DNA of 64,000 bases from Sinomonas atrocyanea (GTDB taxonomy: Bacteria; Actinomycetota; Actinomycetes; Actinomycetales; Micrococcaceae). The position numbers and the translations under genes are program-made. Shown here piece by piece: positions 27,364 through 35,348 of the stretch. The notes beneath the pieces were generated by a model, which was not told the DNA's origin, searched no databases, and saw only the letters and a list, made by a program, of their open reading frames with translations. Positions within the stretch are counted from its first letter, which is position 1; each line of letters begins with the position of its first letter. The DNA lies in assembly GCF_001577305.1 (NCBI RefSeq), contig NZ_CP014518.1:1798001-1862000 (forward strand), read 5' to 3'.

Positions 27364-28674
27364 ATGGACTTCGCCCAGTACGGGCACCTGTGGCGCCGGA
27401 AAGAGGTCCGGCGCCTGCTGCTCGTGGCGATGGTCGCGCGGCTCCCGCACTCCGCCGCCGGCGTGCTCCTGACCCTGCACGTCGTCCAGACCCTCGGCCT
27501 CGGGTACGCGGCCGCGGGCGCCGTGGCGGCGGTACTGACGATCGGGATCGCCCTCGGTGCCCCGTGGAGGGGCCGCAGGGTCGACACGGTGGGACTGCGG
27601 CCCGCGCTCATCCCCTCCATCGTGGCGGAGGCGGTCGTGTGGGGCGTCGCCCCGCACCTGGACTACCCATGGCTGCTCGTCGCGGCACTCGTGGGCGGCC
27701 TCTTCGCTCTGCCGGTCTTCTCGGTGGTGCGCCAGTCCCTCGGCGTCATGACCCACGCGGGGCAGCGCCGCACCGCCTTCGCCCTGGACTCGATCTGCAC
27801 CGAGGTCACCTTCATGGTGGGCCCCGCCCTGGCCGCCTTCGTCGCCGTCGACGTCTCCACGGTCTGGGGCCTCATGGGGGTCGGCGCCTCGGCAGCGTTG
27901 GCAGGCCTCGCCCTGCTGTGGTTCAACCCGCCCACCCGCACGGGGCAGCCCGGAGCGGTTCCGGTCACCGACGCTGACGGCGCGGAGCTCGTCGAGGTGG
28001 CCTCCGGGCCGGAGTCGGCAGAGTCTCCCGCGCCCACCGAGGTCGCTGCCGGCCAGGCGGACGGAGCGTCGGGCCTGCGGCGCCTCCTCGGCCGGGTTCC
28101 CGGCGGTCCCGCCTGGGCCGGCGTGGCGGTCATCGTGGTGATGGCGGTCGCGTTCGGCGCAGGGATGGTCCTCTCCGGCACCGATGTGGGGATCGTCGCG
28201 ATCCTGCGCGAGCATGGCGAAGGGGGCCAGCTCGGCGTCGTGTTCTTCTTCTGGTGCTTCGCCTCCCTCGTCGGAGGCCTGCTCTATGGGGCGATGCACC
28301 GGCCCATCTCGCCACTGGTCCTGCTCATGGCCATGAGCGTGCTGACCATCCCGATGGGCCTGGCCCACGACACGCTGACCCTCAGCCTGCTCTCGGTGCT
28401 GCCCGGGCTCCTGTGCGCACCGACGCTCTCGGCCGCCTCGGAGCGGGTCGCCGAGCTCGTCCCGGAGCGCCGCCGCGGCGAAGCGATGGGCTGGTACGGG
28501 TCCGCGCTCACCGCGGGGACCGCGCTCGGATCGCCGCTGACGGGCACCATGATCGACACGGTGGGCCCGTGGTCCGGCTTCGTGGGCATCGGCGCCGCGG
28601 GGACCCTCCTGTGCCTGGGCGGCATCGTCGCGCAGAGCGCACGACGGCGCCGCTCGCCGCAGTCGGTCGGCTGA
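27364..28674 (+). CDS. MFS transporter
   Basis: A 436-aa major facilitator with about 12 membrane segments in two halves joined by a long acidic loop (about 200-245). RRVDTVGLRPALI marks the loop between segments 2 and 3. Substrate unknown. The ATG at 27364 follows GGAAGAGGAA; an upstream GTG at 27343 would add MRTEEEP. It is convergent with the DUF1844 gene, with a 19-nt gap. Confidence 0.88.
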   Translation: MDFAQYGHLWRRKEVRRLLLVAMVARLPHSAAGVLLTLHVVQTLGLGYAAAGAVAAVLTIGIALGAPWRGRRVDTVGLRPALIPSIVAEAVVWGVAPHLDYPWLLVAALVGGLFALPVFSVVRQSLGVMTHAGQRRTAFALDSICTEVTFMVGPALAAFVAVDVSTVWGLMGVGASAALAGLALLWFNPPTRTGQPGAVPVTDADGAELVEVASGPESAESPAPTEVAAGQADGASGLRRLLGRVPGGPAWAGVAVIVVMAVAFGAGMVLSGTDVGIVAILREHGEGGQLGVVFFFWCFASLVGGLLYGAMHRPISPLVLLMAMSVLTIPMGLAHDTLTLSLLSVLPGLLCAPTLSAASERVAELVPERRRGEAMGWYGSALTAGTALGSPLTGTMIDTVGPWSGFVGIGAAGTLLCLGGIVAQSARRRRSPQSVG

Positions 28675-28693
28675 CCGCGGCGAGCGCCCGTCG

Positions 28694-29109
28694 CTAGTTG
28701 ACCGGGCCCGTGTACTTCTCGCCCGGGCCCTTGCCCGGCTCGTCCTGGATCACGGACGCCTCGCGGAAGGCGAGCTGGAGGGAGCGGAGCCCGTCGCGCA
28801 ACGGCCCGGCGTGCTGCGAGCCGATCTCGGGGCGGCCGCGGTCACGAGCCCCGCGAGCGCGGTGATGAGCTTGCGGGCCTCGTCGAGGTCCTTCAGCTCG
28901 GCCGCGTCCGCACCGTCGGCCAGCCCGCACTTGACGGCGGCCGCGCTCATGAGGTGGACCGCCGTCGTCGTGATGACCTCCACGGCCGCGACCTCCGCGA
29001 TGTCACGCACCCGGGCATCCACGTCCGGGGTGCCGGCGGGGTCCGCGTCGAAGCTGTGGCGGTGGGCGCCATCGGAGGGCATGGGGGCATTGGGGGTGGT
29101 GCTGCTCAT
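28694..29109 (-). pseudogene. DUF1844 protein, frameshifted by one base
   Basis: The N-terminal part (MSSTTPNAPMPS to LITALAGLVTAAAP) reads in one frame and the C-terminal part (EIGSQHAGPLRDGLRSLQLA to GEKYTGPVN) in another; together they give a complete 138-aa DUF1844 protein of usual layout. The break is at a G4 run (28829-28832; C4 on the coding strand) where one more base restores the frame. The family is conserved before infC in actinobacteria and may be essential, so a sequencing error is more likely than a true null. No clear Shine-Dalgarno is seen at the ATG. Confidence 0.8.
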
Positions 29110-29222
29110 GCTGATAAGCTTGGCACAGACCGACTGGATGTCGTTATTCACGCGTGAGCCGTTCGACAGCCCGGCCAGCACCCCCACAGGGCGCTGGTGA
29201 GGGTTTTCGTGCGCCTACCCTG

Positions 29223-29448
29223 TATACTTGACTGACAGTTTGCAAGCGGAGATCACCTCCCACCTGTCGGCGTCCGGGCCTCGCGGCCGGAAAGCTGCCG
29301 GGTACTCAGGTTGGCCGGCCCGGCGTACGTCGGGCCGAGCAGGCTCGCCCCGACGGGGAGGGCGCCATCCGAGGCCTCCGATTGCACCGGCAATCGGGGG
29401 CCTTCCTTGTTGCCGGGGCACTTCCGTCACATGTACAGGAGCTTGAAC
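29223..29448 (+). promoter_or_regulatory. infC-rpmI-rplT promoter and long structured leader
   Basis: This fills most of the 339-nt gap after the DUF1844 gene. The -10 TATACT (29223-29228) has an upstream TG (extended -10); a leader of about 210 nt follows. It contains the hairpin GGCCCGGC-GTAC-GTCGGGCC at about 29316-29335 and a terminator-like hairpin at 29372-29403. Leaders with attenuators controlled by ribosomal protein L20 or by IF-3 occur in other bacteria; the controlling ligand here is inference. The region between 29110 and 29222 shows nothing I can name. Confidence 0.6.
29372..29403 (+). terminator. attenuator hairpin in the infC leader
   Basis: A 13-bp stem (29372-29384 with 29391-29403, one G-U pair) with a CACCGG loop, followed by TTCCTTGTTG. 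It lies 45 nt before the infC start, where a terminator would stop the whole operon unless relieved. Confidence 0.6.
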
Positions 29449-30591
29449 ATTAGCGATCCACGCATCAATGAGCGAATCCGCGTTCCCGAGGTTCGCCTCG
29501 TAGGCCCTGCGGGCGAGCAGGTGGGCATCGTACGCATCGAAGATGCGCTGCGACTGGCTACGGAGTCAGACCTCGACCTCGTCGAGGTGGCGCCCCAGGC
29601 CAAGCCACCGGTATGCAAGCTGATGGACTTCGGCAAGTACAAGTACGAGGCTGCGGTCAAGGCACGCGAGGCGCGGAAGAACCAGACGAACACCGTTCTG
29701 AAGGAGATCCGGTTCCGCCTCAAGATCGACAAGCACGACTACGAGACCAAGAAGGGCCACGCGCTCCGCTTCCTCGGTGCCGGCGACAAGGTCAAGGCCA
29801 TGATCCAGTTCCGCGGCCGCGAGCAGCAGCGCCCCGAGATGGGCATCCGGCTGCTCCAGCGGTTCGCGGAGGACGTCGCCGAGGTCGGTTCGATCGAGTC
29901 GTCGCCCCGCATCGACGGCCGCAACATGGTCATGGTGATCGGCCCCCTGAAGAACAAGGCGGAGGCGAAGGCGGAGGCCCGCCGTGCAGCGCAGCGCGCT
30001 GCCGACAAGGCCAAGGCCGAGGAAGCGAAGTCCGCCTCGGTCACCGCCGGGCAGGCGCCGCTGACCCAGTCGCTGGGCGACGCGATCCCCGCCGAGTTCC
30101 TCCAGGCCGCCCAGGCCCGCGAGAACGCGGAGCCGGAGGCAGCCCCCGCCGCAGCGGAGGCTCCCGAGGAGTCCGTGGCCCAGGCAGCGGAGCCCGCCGA
30201 GGCGCCGCAGGCTGAAGCCCCCAAGGCTGAGGCCCCGAAGGCTGAGGCTCCGAAGGCCGAGGCCCCGAAGGCTGAGGCTCCGAAGGCCGAGGCCCCGAAG
30301 GCCGAGGCTCCGAAGGCTGAAGCCCCCAAGGCTGAGGCGCCCAAGGCTGAGGCCCCGAAGGCCGAGGCGCCCAAGGCCCCTGCGCCCGCGCAGCCGGTCG
30401 CGCCGAAGCCCGCAGCCGAGGCCGCCCCGAAGCCTGCCCAGTCGGCCCCACGGCCGGCGGCGGCGCCCAAGCCGGTGGTCCCGAAGCCTTCGGTCCCCAA
30501 GCCGGGCGCGCCGCGCCCGTCGTCGGCGGCACCGAAGCCGTCCGCCCCGAAGCCGACGGCGCCCCGGCCGTCCGGCCGCCGGGGCAACTAG
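29449..30591 (+). CDS. infC: translation initiation factor IF-3 with long C-terminal tail, AUU start
   Basis: IF-3 keeps 30S subunits free and rejects non-canonical start codons. I place the start at ATT 29449, 7 nt after AGGAG (29437-29441), giving ISDPRINERIRVPEVRLVG; an AUU start is the known autoregulatory feature of infC. ATG 29431 would sit before the Shine-Dalgarno. The IF-3 N-domain (about 1-75) and C-domain (about 80-170) are standard. About 170 residues follow that IF-3 lacks: Ala/Glu/Pro/Lys-rich, with 11 AEAPK copies then a basic Pro-rich end. Total 380 aa versus about 180-200 usual. Confidence 0.93.
   Translation: MSDPRINERIRVPEVRLVGPAGEQVGIVRIEDALRLATESDLDLVEVAPQAKPPVCKLMDFGKYKYEAAVKAREARKNQTNTVLKEIRFRLKIDKHDYETKKGHALRFLGAGDKVKAMIQFRGREQQRPEMGIRLLQRFAEDVAEVGSIESSPRIDGRNMVMVIGPLKNKAEAKAEARRAAQRAADKAKAEEAKSASVTAGQAPLTQSLGDAIPAEFLQAAQARENAEPEAAPAAAEAPEESVAQAAEPAEAPQAEAPKAEAPKAEAPKAEAPKAEAPKAEAPKAEAPKAEAPKAEAPKAEAPKAEAPKAPAPAQPVAPKPAAEAAPKPAQSAPRPAAAPKPVVPKPSVPKPGAPRPSSAAPKPSAPKPTAPRPSGRRGN
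30211..30375 (+). repeat. 11 tandem 15-bp repeats encoding AEAPK in infC
   Basis: Eleven in-frame copies of GCN-GAR-GCN-CCN-AAG. Copies differ at synonymous third positions only, so the peptide is perfectly repeated while the DNA is not; this implies selection on the peptide after the expansion. Confidence 0.95.
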
Positions 30592-30608
30592 ACCAGACCT
30601 GGCCGGGC

Positions 30609-30637
30609 CGGTCCGCTCGCTCCTGGTGAGCGGACCG
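30609..30637 (+). terminator. hairpin between infC and rpmI
   Basis: A 10-bp stem (30609-30618 with 30628-30637) with a 9-nt loop, about 17 nt after the infC stop. It may partly terminate or process the transcript; rpmI follows 124 nt later on what is normally the same operon. Confidence 0.5.
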
Positions 30638-30760
30638 CCCGCCGAGTCCGCCGCCGCAGGCCCAGCCCGCGGGCGGCACGCAACGAGTCGGCCTGTGCGA
30701 GCAGGCCGCCAACGAAATCCGCGGCCCCGTGCCGCGGGAAGCAAAAGGAGATCGGTTCCC

Positions 30761-30955
30761 ATGCCGAAGATGAAGACGCACAGCGGCGCCAAGAAGCGCT
30801 TCAAGCTGACCGGTTCCGGCAAGCTCAAGCGCCAGCAGGCCAACCGCCGCCACTACCTCGAGCACAAGCCGACGACGCTCACGCGCCGCCTCGCGGCGGA
30901 CAAGATCGTCTCGGGCGGCGACGCCAAGGTCATCAAGCGCATGCTCGGCATCTGA
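30761..30955 (+). CDS. rpmI: 50S ribosomal protein L35
   Basis: A 64-aa basic protein beginning MPKMKTHSGAKKRFKLTGSG, the L35 signature. A strong AAAAGGAG lies 10 nt upstream of the ATG. Encoded between infC and rplT as in almost all bacteria. Confidence 0.97.
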   Translation: MPKMKTHSGAKKRFKLTGSGKLKRQQANRRHYLEHKPTTLTRRLAADKIVSGGDAKVIKRMLGI

Positions 30956-31047
30956 TTTCTTCCACCCACCGGCCCTGAGAGGGGCCACGAGCCATCCCGG
31001 CCGGGCAGAGCCCGGGTGTCTGGGAGAGATTCAAAAGGAGTACGCAC

Positions 31048-31431
31048 GTGGCACGTGTGAAGCGGGCAGTCAACGCCCTGAAGAAGCGCCGTACCGTCCT
31101 CGATCGGGCGTCCGGCTACCGTGGTCAGCGCTCGCGCCTGTACCGCAAGGCCAAGGAACAGCTGCTGCACTCGTTCGTGTACAGCTACCAGGACCGCCAC
31201 AAGCGCAAGGGCGACTTCCGCCGCCTGTGGATCCAGCGCATCAACGCTGCCTCCCGCGCCAACGGCCTGACCTACAACCGCCTCATCCAGGGCCTCAAGG
31301 CCGCTGAGGTCGAGGTCGACCGCCGTATGCTCGCCGAGCTGGCTGTCTCCGACGCCGCCGCGTTCGCGGCCCTCGTCGAGGTTGCGAAGAAGGCCCTCCC
31401 GGCCGACGTCAACGCTCCGGTCGCCAAGTAG
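31048..31431 (+). CDS. rplT: 50S ribosomal protein L20
   Basis: A 127-aa 23S rRNA-binding assembly protein that in other bacteria also represses its own operon by binding the leader. MARVKRAVNALKKRRTVL and WIQRINAASRANGLTYN are family blocks. GTG start with AAAAGGAG 7 nt upstream. A perfect terminator follows after 20 nt. Confidence 0.97.
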   Translation: MARVKRAVNALKKRRTVLDRASGYRGQRSRLYRKAKEQLLHSFVYSYQDRHKRKGDFRRLWIQRINAASRANGLTYNRLIQGLKAAEVEVDRRMLAELAVSDAAAFAALVEVAKKALPADVNAPVAK

Positions 31432-31451
31432 CCCCGAGAGCAGCATCGCCC

Positions 31452-31484
31452 AGCGCCCGCGCAGCCCAAGGCTGCGCGGGCGCT
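31452..31484 (+). terminator. terminator after rplT
   Basis: A perfect 15-bp stem (31452-31466 with 31470-31484) and CAA loop, closing the infC-rpmI-rplT unit. Confidence 0.85.
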
Positions 31485-31512
31485 GCCGCGCTCCCGGCAG
31501 GATCGGGCTCGC

Positions 31513-31518
31513 TAGAGT
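31513..31518 (+). promoter_or_regulatory. -10 element of the SpoU methyltransferase gene (leaderless)
   Basis: TAGAGT ends 6 nt before the GTG at 31525, which decides for this start over the in-frame ATG six codons later. Confidence 0.5.
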
Positions 31519-31524
31519 TGGTCC

Positions 31525-32406
31525 GTGATACCGAGTCCGACCATGACCAACCCCCGCGCCGACCGCGTCCGCGATGTCGCGAAGCTGGCCACGCGGGCGG
31601 CGAGGAACCGCCGCCGCCAGTTCCTCGCCGAGGGGCCGCAGGCCGTGCGCGAGGCCCTGCGCCTGGACGCCGATCGGCGCGCCGAGGGGGGCGCGCCGAT
31701 CGTCGTCGAGCTCTACGCGAGCGAGTCCTGTCTCTCCCGCCATCCCGAGATCGCCCATCTTGCCGAGGCCACCGGCCGGCTGCGCCTGGCGGACGACGAC
31801 GTGCTCGCGGCCATGGCCGACACGGTGAACCCGCAGGGCATCGTGTCCGTCTGCACCATGCTCGACGTTCCGCTCTCCGCTGTCCTGGCTGAGCAGCCGC
31901 GGCTGCTCGCCGTCATGTGCCGGGTCCAGGACCCGGGCAACGCGGGGACGATCCTGCGCGCTGCCGACTCCGCCGGCGCCTCCGCGGTGGTCCTCACGGC
32001 GGGGAGCGTCGACATCTACAACCCCAAGGCCGTCCGCAGCACGGCCGGCTCGATCTTCCATGTGCCGGTGGTCATCGGCGTCGACCCCGCAGCGTTCGCT
32101 GCCGAGGCCCGCGGGGCGGGCCTGAAGATCCTTGCCGCCGACGGCGCCGGTCCGCTCGACCTCGACGGGCTCCAGGACGCCTCGGCCGCGCGGAGGGCCG
32201 GCGGCGAGGGGACCGCGGGGGATTACCGGCTCGAGGACCCGACCGCCTGGCTCTTCGGCAACGAGGCCCAGGGGCTCAGCCAGGCCGAGAAGGACCTGGC
32301 CGACCACCGCGTCGCCGTCCCGCTCTACGGGCGGGCAGAGAGCCTCAACGTCGGCACCGCCGCGACAGTCTGCCTGTATGCGAGCGCCAGGAGCCAGCGG
32401 CGCTGA
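31525..32406 (+). CDS. TrmH/SpoU-family RNA 2'-O-methyltransferase
   Basis: A 293-aa knotted SPOUT methyltransferase acting on tRNA or 23S rRNA. The N-terminal substrate domain (RRRQFLAEGPQAVREALRL) is followed by SPOUT motifs: DPGNAGTILRAADSAGA, WLFGNEAQGLS and ESLNVGTAATVCLYA. It stands downstream of rplT as in many actinobacteria, but behind its own -10 and a terminator. The modified nucleotide cannot be told. Confidence 0.92.
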   Translation: MIPSPTMTNPRADRVRDVAKLATRAARNRRRQFLAEGPQAVREALRLDADRRAEGGAPIVVELYASESCLSRHPEIAHLAEATGRLRLADDDVLAAMADTVNPQGIVSVCTMLDVPLSAVLAEQPRLLAVMCRVQDPGNAGTILRAADSAGASAVVLTAGSVDIYNPKAVRSTAGSIFHVPVVIGVDPAAFAAEARGAGLKILAADGAGPLDLDGLQDASAARRAGGEGTAGDYRLEDPTAWLFGNEAQGLSQAEKDLADHRVAVPLYGRAESLNVGTAATVCLYASARSQRR

Positions 32407-32500
32407 GCCGGGGCAGATGCCCGTAGGGTAGGACGGAGCCGTCCGTGCGCACCTCACGGCAGCGGCTGCACATCAGTCTGGGCTCTGCAAGGAGGGGACC

Positions 32501-33454
32501 ATGTCGTCCGGTGGTGGGACCAAGGCCGTCGTTGCCGCACTGGCAGCAAACCTGTCGATCGCGGTGATGAAGTTCCTCGCGTTCGCGCTCACGGCATCCT
32601 CGTCGATGCTCGCCGAGGCGATCCACTCGGTCGCAGACTCCGGCAACCAGCTGCTCCTCCTCCTCGGGGGCAAGCGCGCCCGCAAGCAGGCGAATCCCGA
32701 GCACCCCTTCGGGTACGGGCGCGAGCGGTACATCTACGCGTTCATCGTCTCGATCGTCCTGTTCAGCGTCGGCGGACTGTTCGCCCTCTTCGAGGCCTGG
32801 GAGAAGTTCAAGGACCCCCATGGCATCGAGGGCCCGTGGTGGTGGGTGCCGCTCATCATCCTCGTGGGTGCAGCGACGGCGGAGGGCCTCTCCTTCCGCA
32901 CCGCGGTCAAGGAGGCGAATCAGCTGCGCGGCCGCCAGTCGCTGGTGGCCTTCGTGCGCAACGCGAAGCAGCCCGAGCTGCCCGTCATCCTCCTCGAGGA
33001 CTTCGGCGCGCTGCTGGGCCTCCTGTTCGCCCTCGCCGGGGTCTCGCTGACACTCGTGACGGGCAACGGGCTGTGGGACGCCGCGGGGACGGCCATGATC
33101 GGCCTGCTCCTCGTGGTGATCGCCGCCGTGCTCGCCCTGGAGACCAGCTCGCTCCTCCTGGGCGAATCGGCCACCCGGTCCGACGTGCGGCGCATCGAGG
33201 CGGCCATCACCGCGGACGGGACCCGGATCATCCATCTGCGCACCATGCACCTCGGCCCGGAGGAGCTTCTGGTCGGCGCCAAGATCACCGTGGCCCGCGG
33301 GGCGAGCGGGGCCGAGATCGCGCGGACCATCGATGAAGCCGAGGCCCGGATCCGCTCATCCGTCCCGAGCGCACGGGTCATCTACCTCGAGCCGGACATC
33401 CACCGTGACGGGGACGCGCAGCCGTCCGCCGTCGCGGAACGGCCCGCCGGATAG
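32501..33454 (+). CDS. cation diffusion facilitator transporter
   Basis: A 317-aa metal-proton antiporter of the CDF family with about six membrane segments and a cytoplasmic C-terminal domain. The first metal motif HSVADSGNQ (H-x3-D, about 42-46) is intact; the second, usually H-x3-D, reads LLEDFGALLG, with E-D instead, as in the ZnT9-like branch. Metal is therefore uncertain (zinc, iron, cobalt or manganese). AAGGAGGGGACC precedes the ATG. It is convergent with the MFS gene that follows. Confidence 0.9.
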   Translation: MSSGGGTKAVVAALAANLSIAVMKFLAFALTASSSMLAEAIHSVADSGNQLLLLLGGKRARKQANPEHPFGYGRERYIYAFIVSIVLFSVGGLFALFEAWEKFKDPHGIEGPWWWVPLIILVGAATAEGLSFRTAVKEANQLRGRQSLVAFVRNAKQPELPVILLEDFGALLGLLFALAGVSLTLVTGNGLWDAAGTAMIGLLLVVIAAVLALETSSLLLGESATRSDVRRIEAAITADGTRIIHLRTMHLGPEELLVGAKITVARGASGAEIARTIDEAEARIRSSVPSARVIYLEPDIHRDGDAQPSAVAERPAG

Positions 33455-33467
33455 CGCCGGGGCGCGG

Positions 33468-34751
33468 TCAGCGCGCCCGGCGCCGCTCGAGGGCGCCGCT
33501 CAGCAGCGCGATCCCGAGGCCGAGCACGGCGAGGCCCGCTCCGACGTACGCCGGCGCCACGAAGCCCCACCCCGCCGCGATGACCACGCCTCCGAGGAAC
33601 GCGCCGAGGGCGTTGGCCACGTTGAGCGCCGAGTGGCTCAGCGAGGTCGCAAGGGTCGCGGCGCCCGGCGCCGAGTCGAGCAGGCGCGCCTGGAGCGCGG
33701 GGATGAGGATCGAGCCGGAGCCGCCCACCACGAACACCATGAGCAGGGCGAGCGGCCACACGGGGGCGGCGAGCCCGTAGAGCACCATCACCCCGGCCAC
33801 GGCGGCGAGAGCCCAGTAGATCGTGCCCATCACGGAGCGGTCGGCGAGACGGCCGCCGGCCATGTTGCCCACGACCATGCCGAGCCCGTACAGGGCCACG
33901 ACCACCGGCATCAGCGCCTCCGGCAGTCCGGCGATGGACGTCATCGTATGGGCGATGTACGTGTAGGTGGCGAAGAAGCCGCCGAACCCGACCACCCCGA
34001 CGGCGAGGGCGAGCCACAGCTGCCCGCGCCGGAGGGCGGAGAGCTCCCGGCGGATGCTCGCCTCGGGGTGCGGCGGCTCGTACGGCACGAAGCGGGCGAC
34101 CATGGCGACGCACGCGAGTGCGATCGCCGCGGTCACCACGAACAGCAGGCGCCAGCCGAGGGACTGCCCGAGCCAGGTCGCGGCGGGCACACCGAGGACG
34201 TTGGCGATCGTCAGGCCGGACATCACCGTGGCGATGGCCCAACCCCTCTTGGTGGGTGCCACGAGCGAGGCGGCGATGACCGCGGCCGTGCCGAAGTAGG
34301 CCCCGTGCGGAAGGCCCGCCGCGAAGCGGGAGACGAGCATCGCGCCATAGTCGGCGGCCACGAAGGAGGACAGGTTGGCGACGGCGTAGAACGCCATGAG
34401 GCCGAGGACCAGGGCCTTGCGCGGCAGCCGGGCGCCGATGGCCGCGAGCAGGGGCGCCCCCACCACCACGCCCAGGGCGTAGGCGGAGATGAGCTGGCCG
34501 GCCTGCGGGGTGCTGATCGCGAGCCCGCGCTCGATCTCCTTGAGCAGTCCCATGGTCGCGAACTCGACCGTCCCGATCGCGAAGCCGCCGAGCCCGAGGG
34601 CCAGCATGGCCCAGAAGAGGGGCTTCGGCGCGAGCAGCGTGGAGCGATGTCCTCGCGCGGTGCCGCTGCCGGCAGGGGCGCCGGCGGAGGGGCCCCCCGC
34701 AGCGGCCGCCGCGGGGGCCTTCAGGGGCATGGACGATTCGGGCGTGGGCAC
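33468..34751 (-). CDS. MFS transporter, arabinose-efflux/drug-exporter type
   Basis: A 427-aa major facilitator with 12 predicted membrane segments. GGFAIGTVEFATMGLL in segment 1 and GARLPRKALVLGLM after segment 2 are typical of DHA1 sugar-efflux or drug exporters such as AraJ or PbuE. I chose GTG 34751 because GAGGA lies 8 nt upstream; ATG 34730 is an alternative, and the open frame extends another 77 codons without conservation. Divergent from the NUDIX gene. Confidence 0.86.
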   Translation of the reverse strand: MPTPESSMPLKAPAAAAAGGPSAGAPAGSGTARGHRSTLLAPKPLFWAMLALGLGGFAIGTVEFATMGLLKEIERGLAISTPQAGQLISAYALGVVVGAPLLAAIGARLPRKALVLGLMAFYAVANLSSFVAADYGAMLVSRFAAGLPHGAYFGTAAVIAASLVAPTKRGWAIATVMSGLTIANVLGVPAATWLGQSLGWRLLFVVTAAIALACVAMVARFVPYEPPHPEASIRRELSALRRGQLWLALAVGVVGFGGFFATYTYIAHTMTSIAGLPEALMPVVVALYGLGMVVGNMAGGRLADRSVMGTIYWALAAVAGVMVLYGLAAPVWPLALLMVFVVGGSGSILIPALQARLLDSAPGAATLATSLSHSALNVANALGAFLGGVVIAAGWGFVAPAYVGAGLAVLGLGIALLSGALERRRAR

Positions 34752-34855
34752 GGTGGCAGTCCTCGTGTCGGGGCCGGATGGGGTGTGGGGAGGAACGCCG
34801 TCGGCCCTCGTCTCGTGCCAACAGTACGGGAGGCGCTCCCATTCCGCCCGGCCCC

Positions 34856-34861
34856 TAGACT
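34856..34861 (+). promoter_or_regulatory. -10 element of the NUDIX gene (leaderless)
   Basis: TAGACT ends 6 nt before the GTG at 34868. Confidence 0.5.
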
Positions 34862-34867
34862 GGGCCC

Positions 34868-35317
34868 GTGCAGACGCAGACCCACGGAGCCGGCCCCCGG
34901 CTCGTCCAGGTGGTCGGGGGAGCGATCGTCGACTCGCTCGAACGGCCCACGATGCTCCTGGCGGCGCGCAGGACGGCGCCACCGGCCTTCGCGGGCCTGT
35001 GGGAGTTCCCAGGGGGCAAGGTCGAAGACGGCGAGTCGGCCGAGGACGGCCTGCGCCGCGAGCTGGACGAGGAGCTCGGCATCGCGGTGGCCCTCGGCCC
35101 CGAGGTGCCCGGCCCGCTCCCGCAGGGATGGCCCCTCAACGACCGTGCCGCGATGCGGGTGTGGCTCGCCGAGGTGCGCGCGGGCGTGCCCGAGCCCCTG
35201 CAGGACCACGACCAGCTGCGGTGGGTCAGCCTCGACGGGGACGCCCTGGCGGAGCTCGCCTGGATCCCGGCAGACTTCCCCATCGTGGACGCGGTGCGGC
35301 GTCAGGCAGCCCGCTGA
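34868..35317 (+). CDS. NUDIX hydrolase, MutT-like
   Basis: A 149-aa pyrophosphohydrolase. The Nudix box runs from GGKVEDGESAEDGLRREL to DEELGI with all metal ligands. VQVVGGAIVDS at the start and LWEFPGGK before the box match (deoxy)nucleoside triphosphate diphosphatases such as MutT that remove 8-oxo-dGTP. It lies near a LexA-boxed gene but is not itself boxed. Confidence 0.9.
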   Translation: MQTQTHGAGPRLVQVVGGAIVDSLERPTMLLAARRTAPPAFAGLWEFPGGKVEDGESAEDGLRRELDEELGIAVALGPEVPGPLPQGWPLNDRAAMRVWLAEVRAGVPEPLQDHDQLRWVSLDGDALAELAWIPADFPIVDAVRRQAAR

Positions 35318-35348
35318 CCTGTATGGCGCGGCCGGGCCTCCTGGCGGT

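Noticed and set aside
29311..29448. upstream extension of IF-3 (starts at 29311 or ATG 29431)
   Set aside because: The 29311 extension is non-conserved leader sequence with the attenuator; ATG 29431 lies before the Shine-Dalgarno.
29537..29552. LexA-like TCGAAGATGC in infC
   Set aside because: The right half reads GCTGCG instead of GTTCGA and it is inside the coding region.
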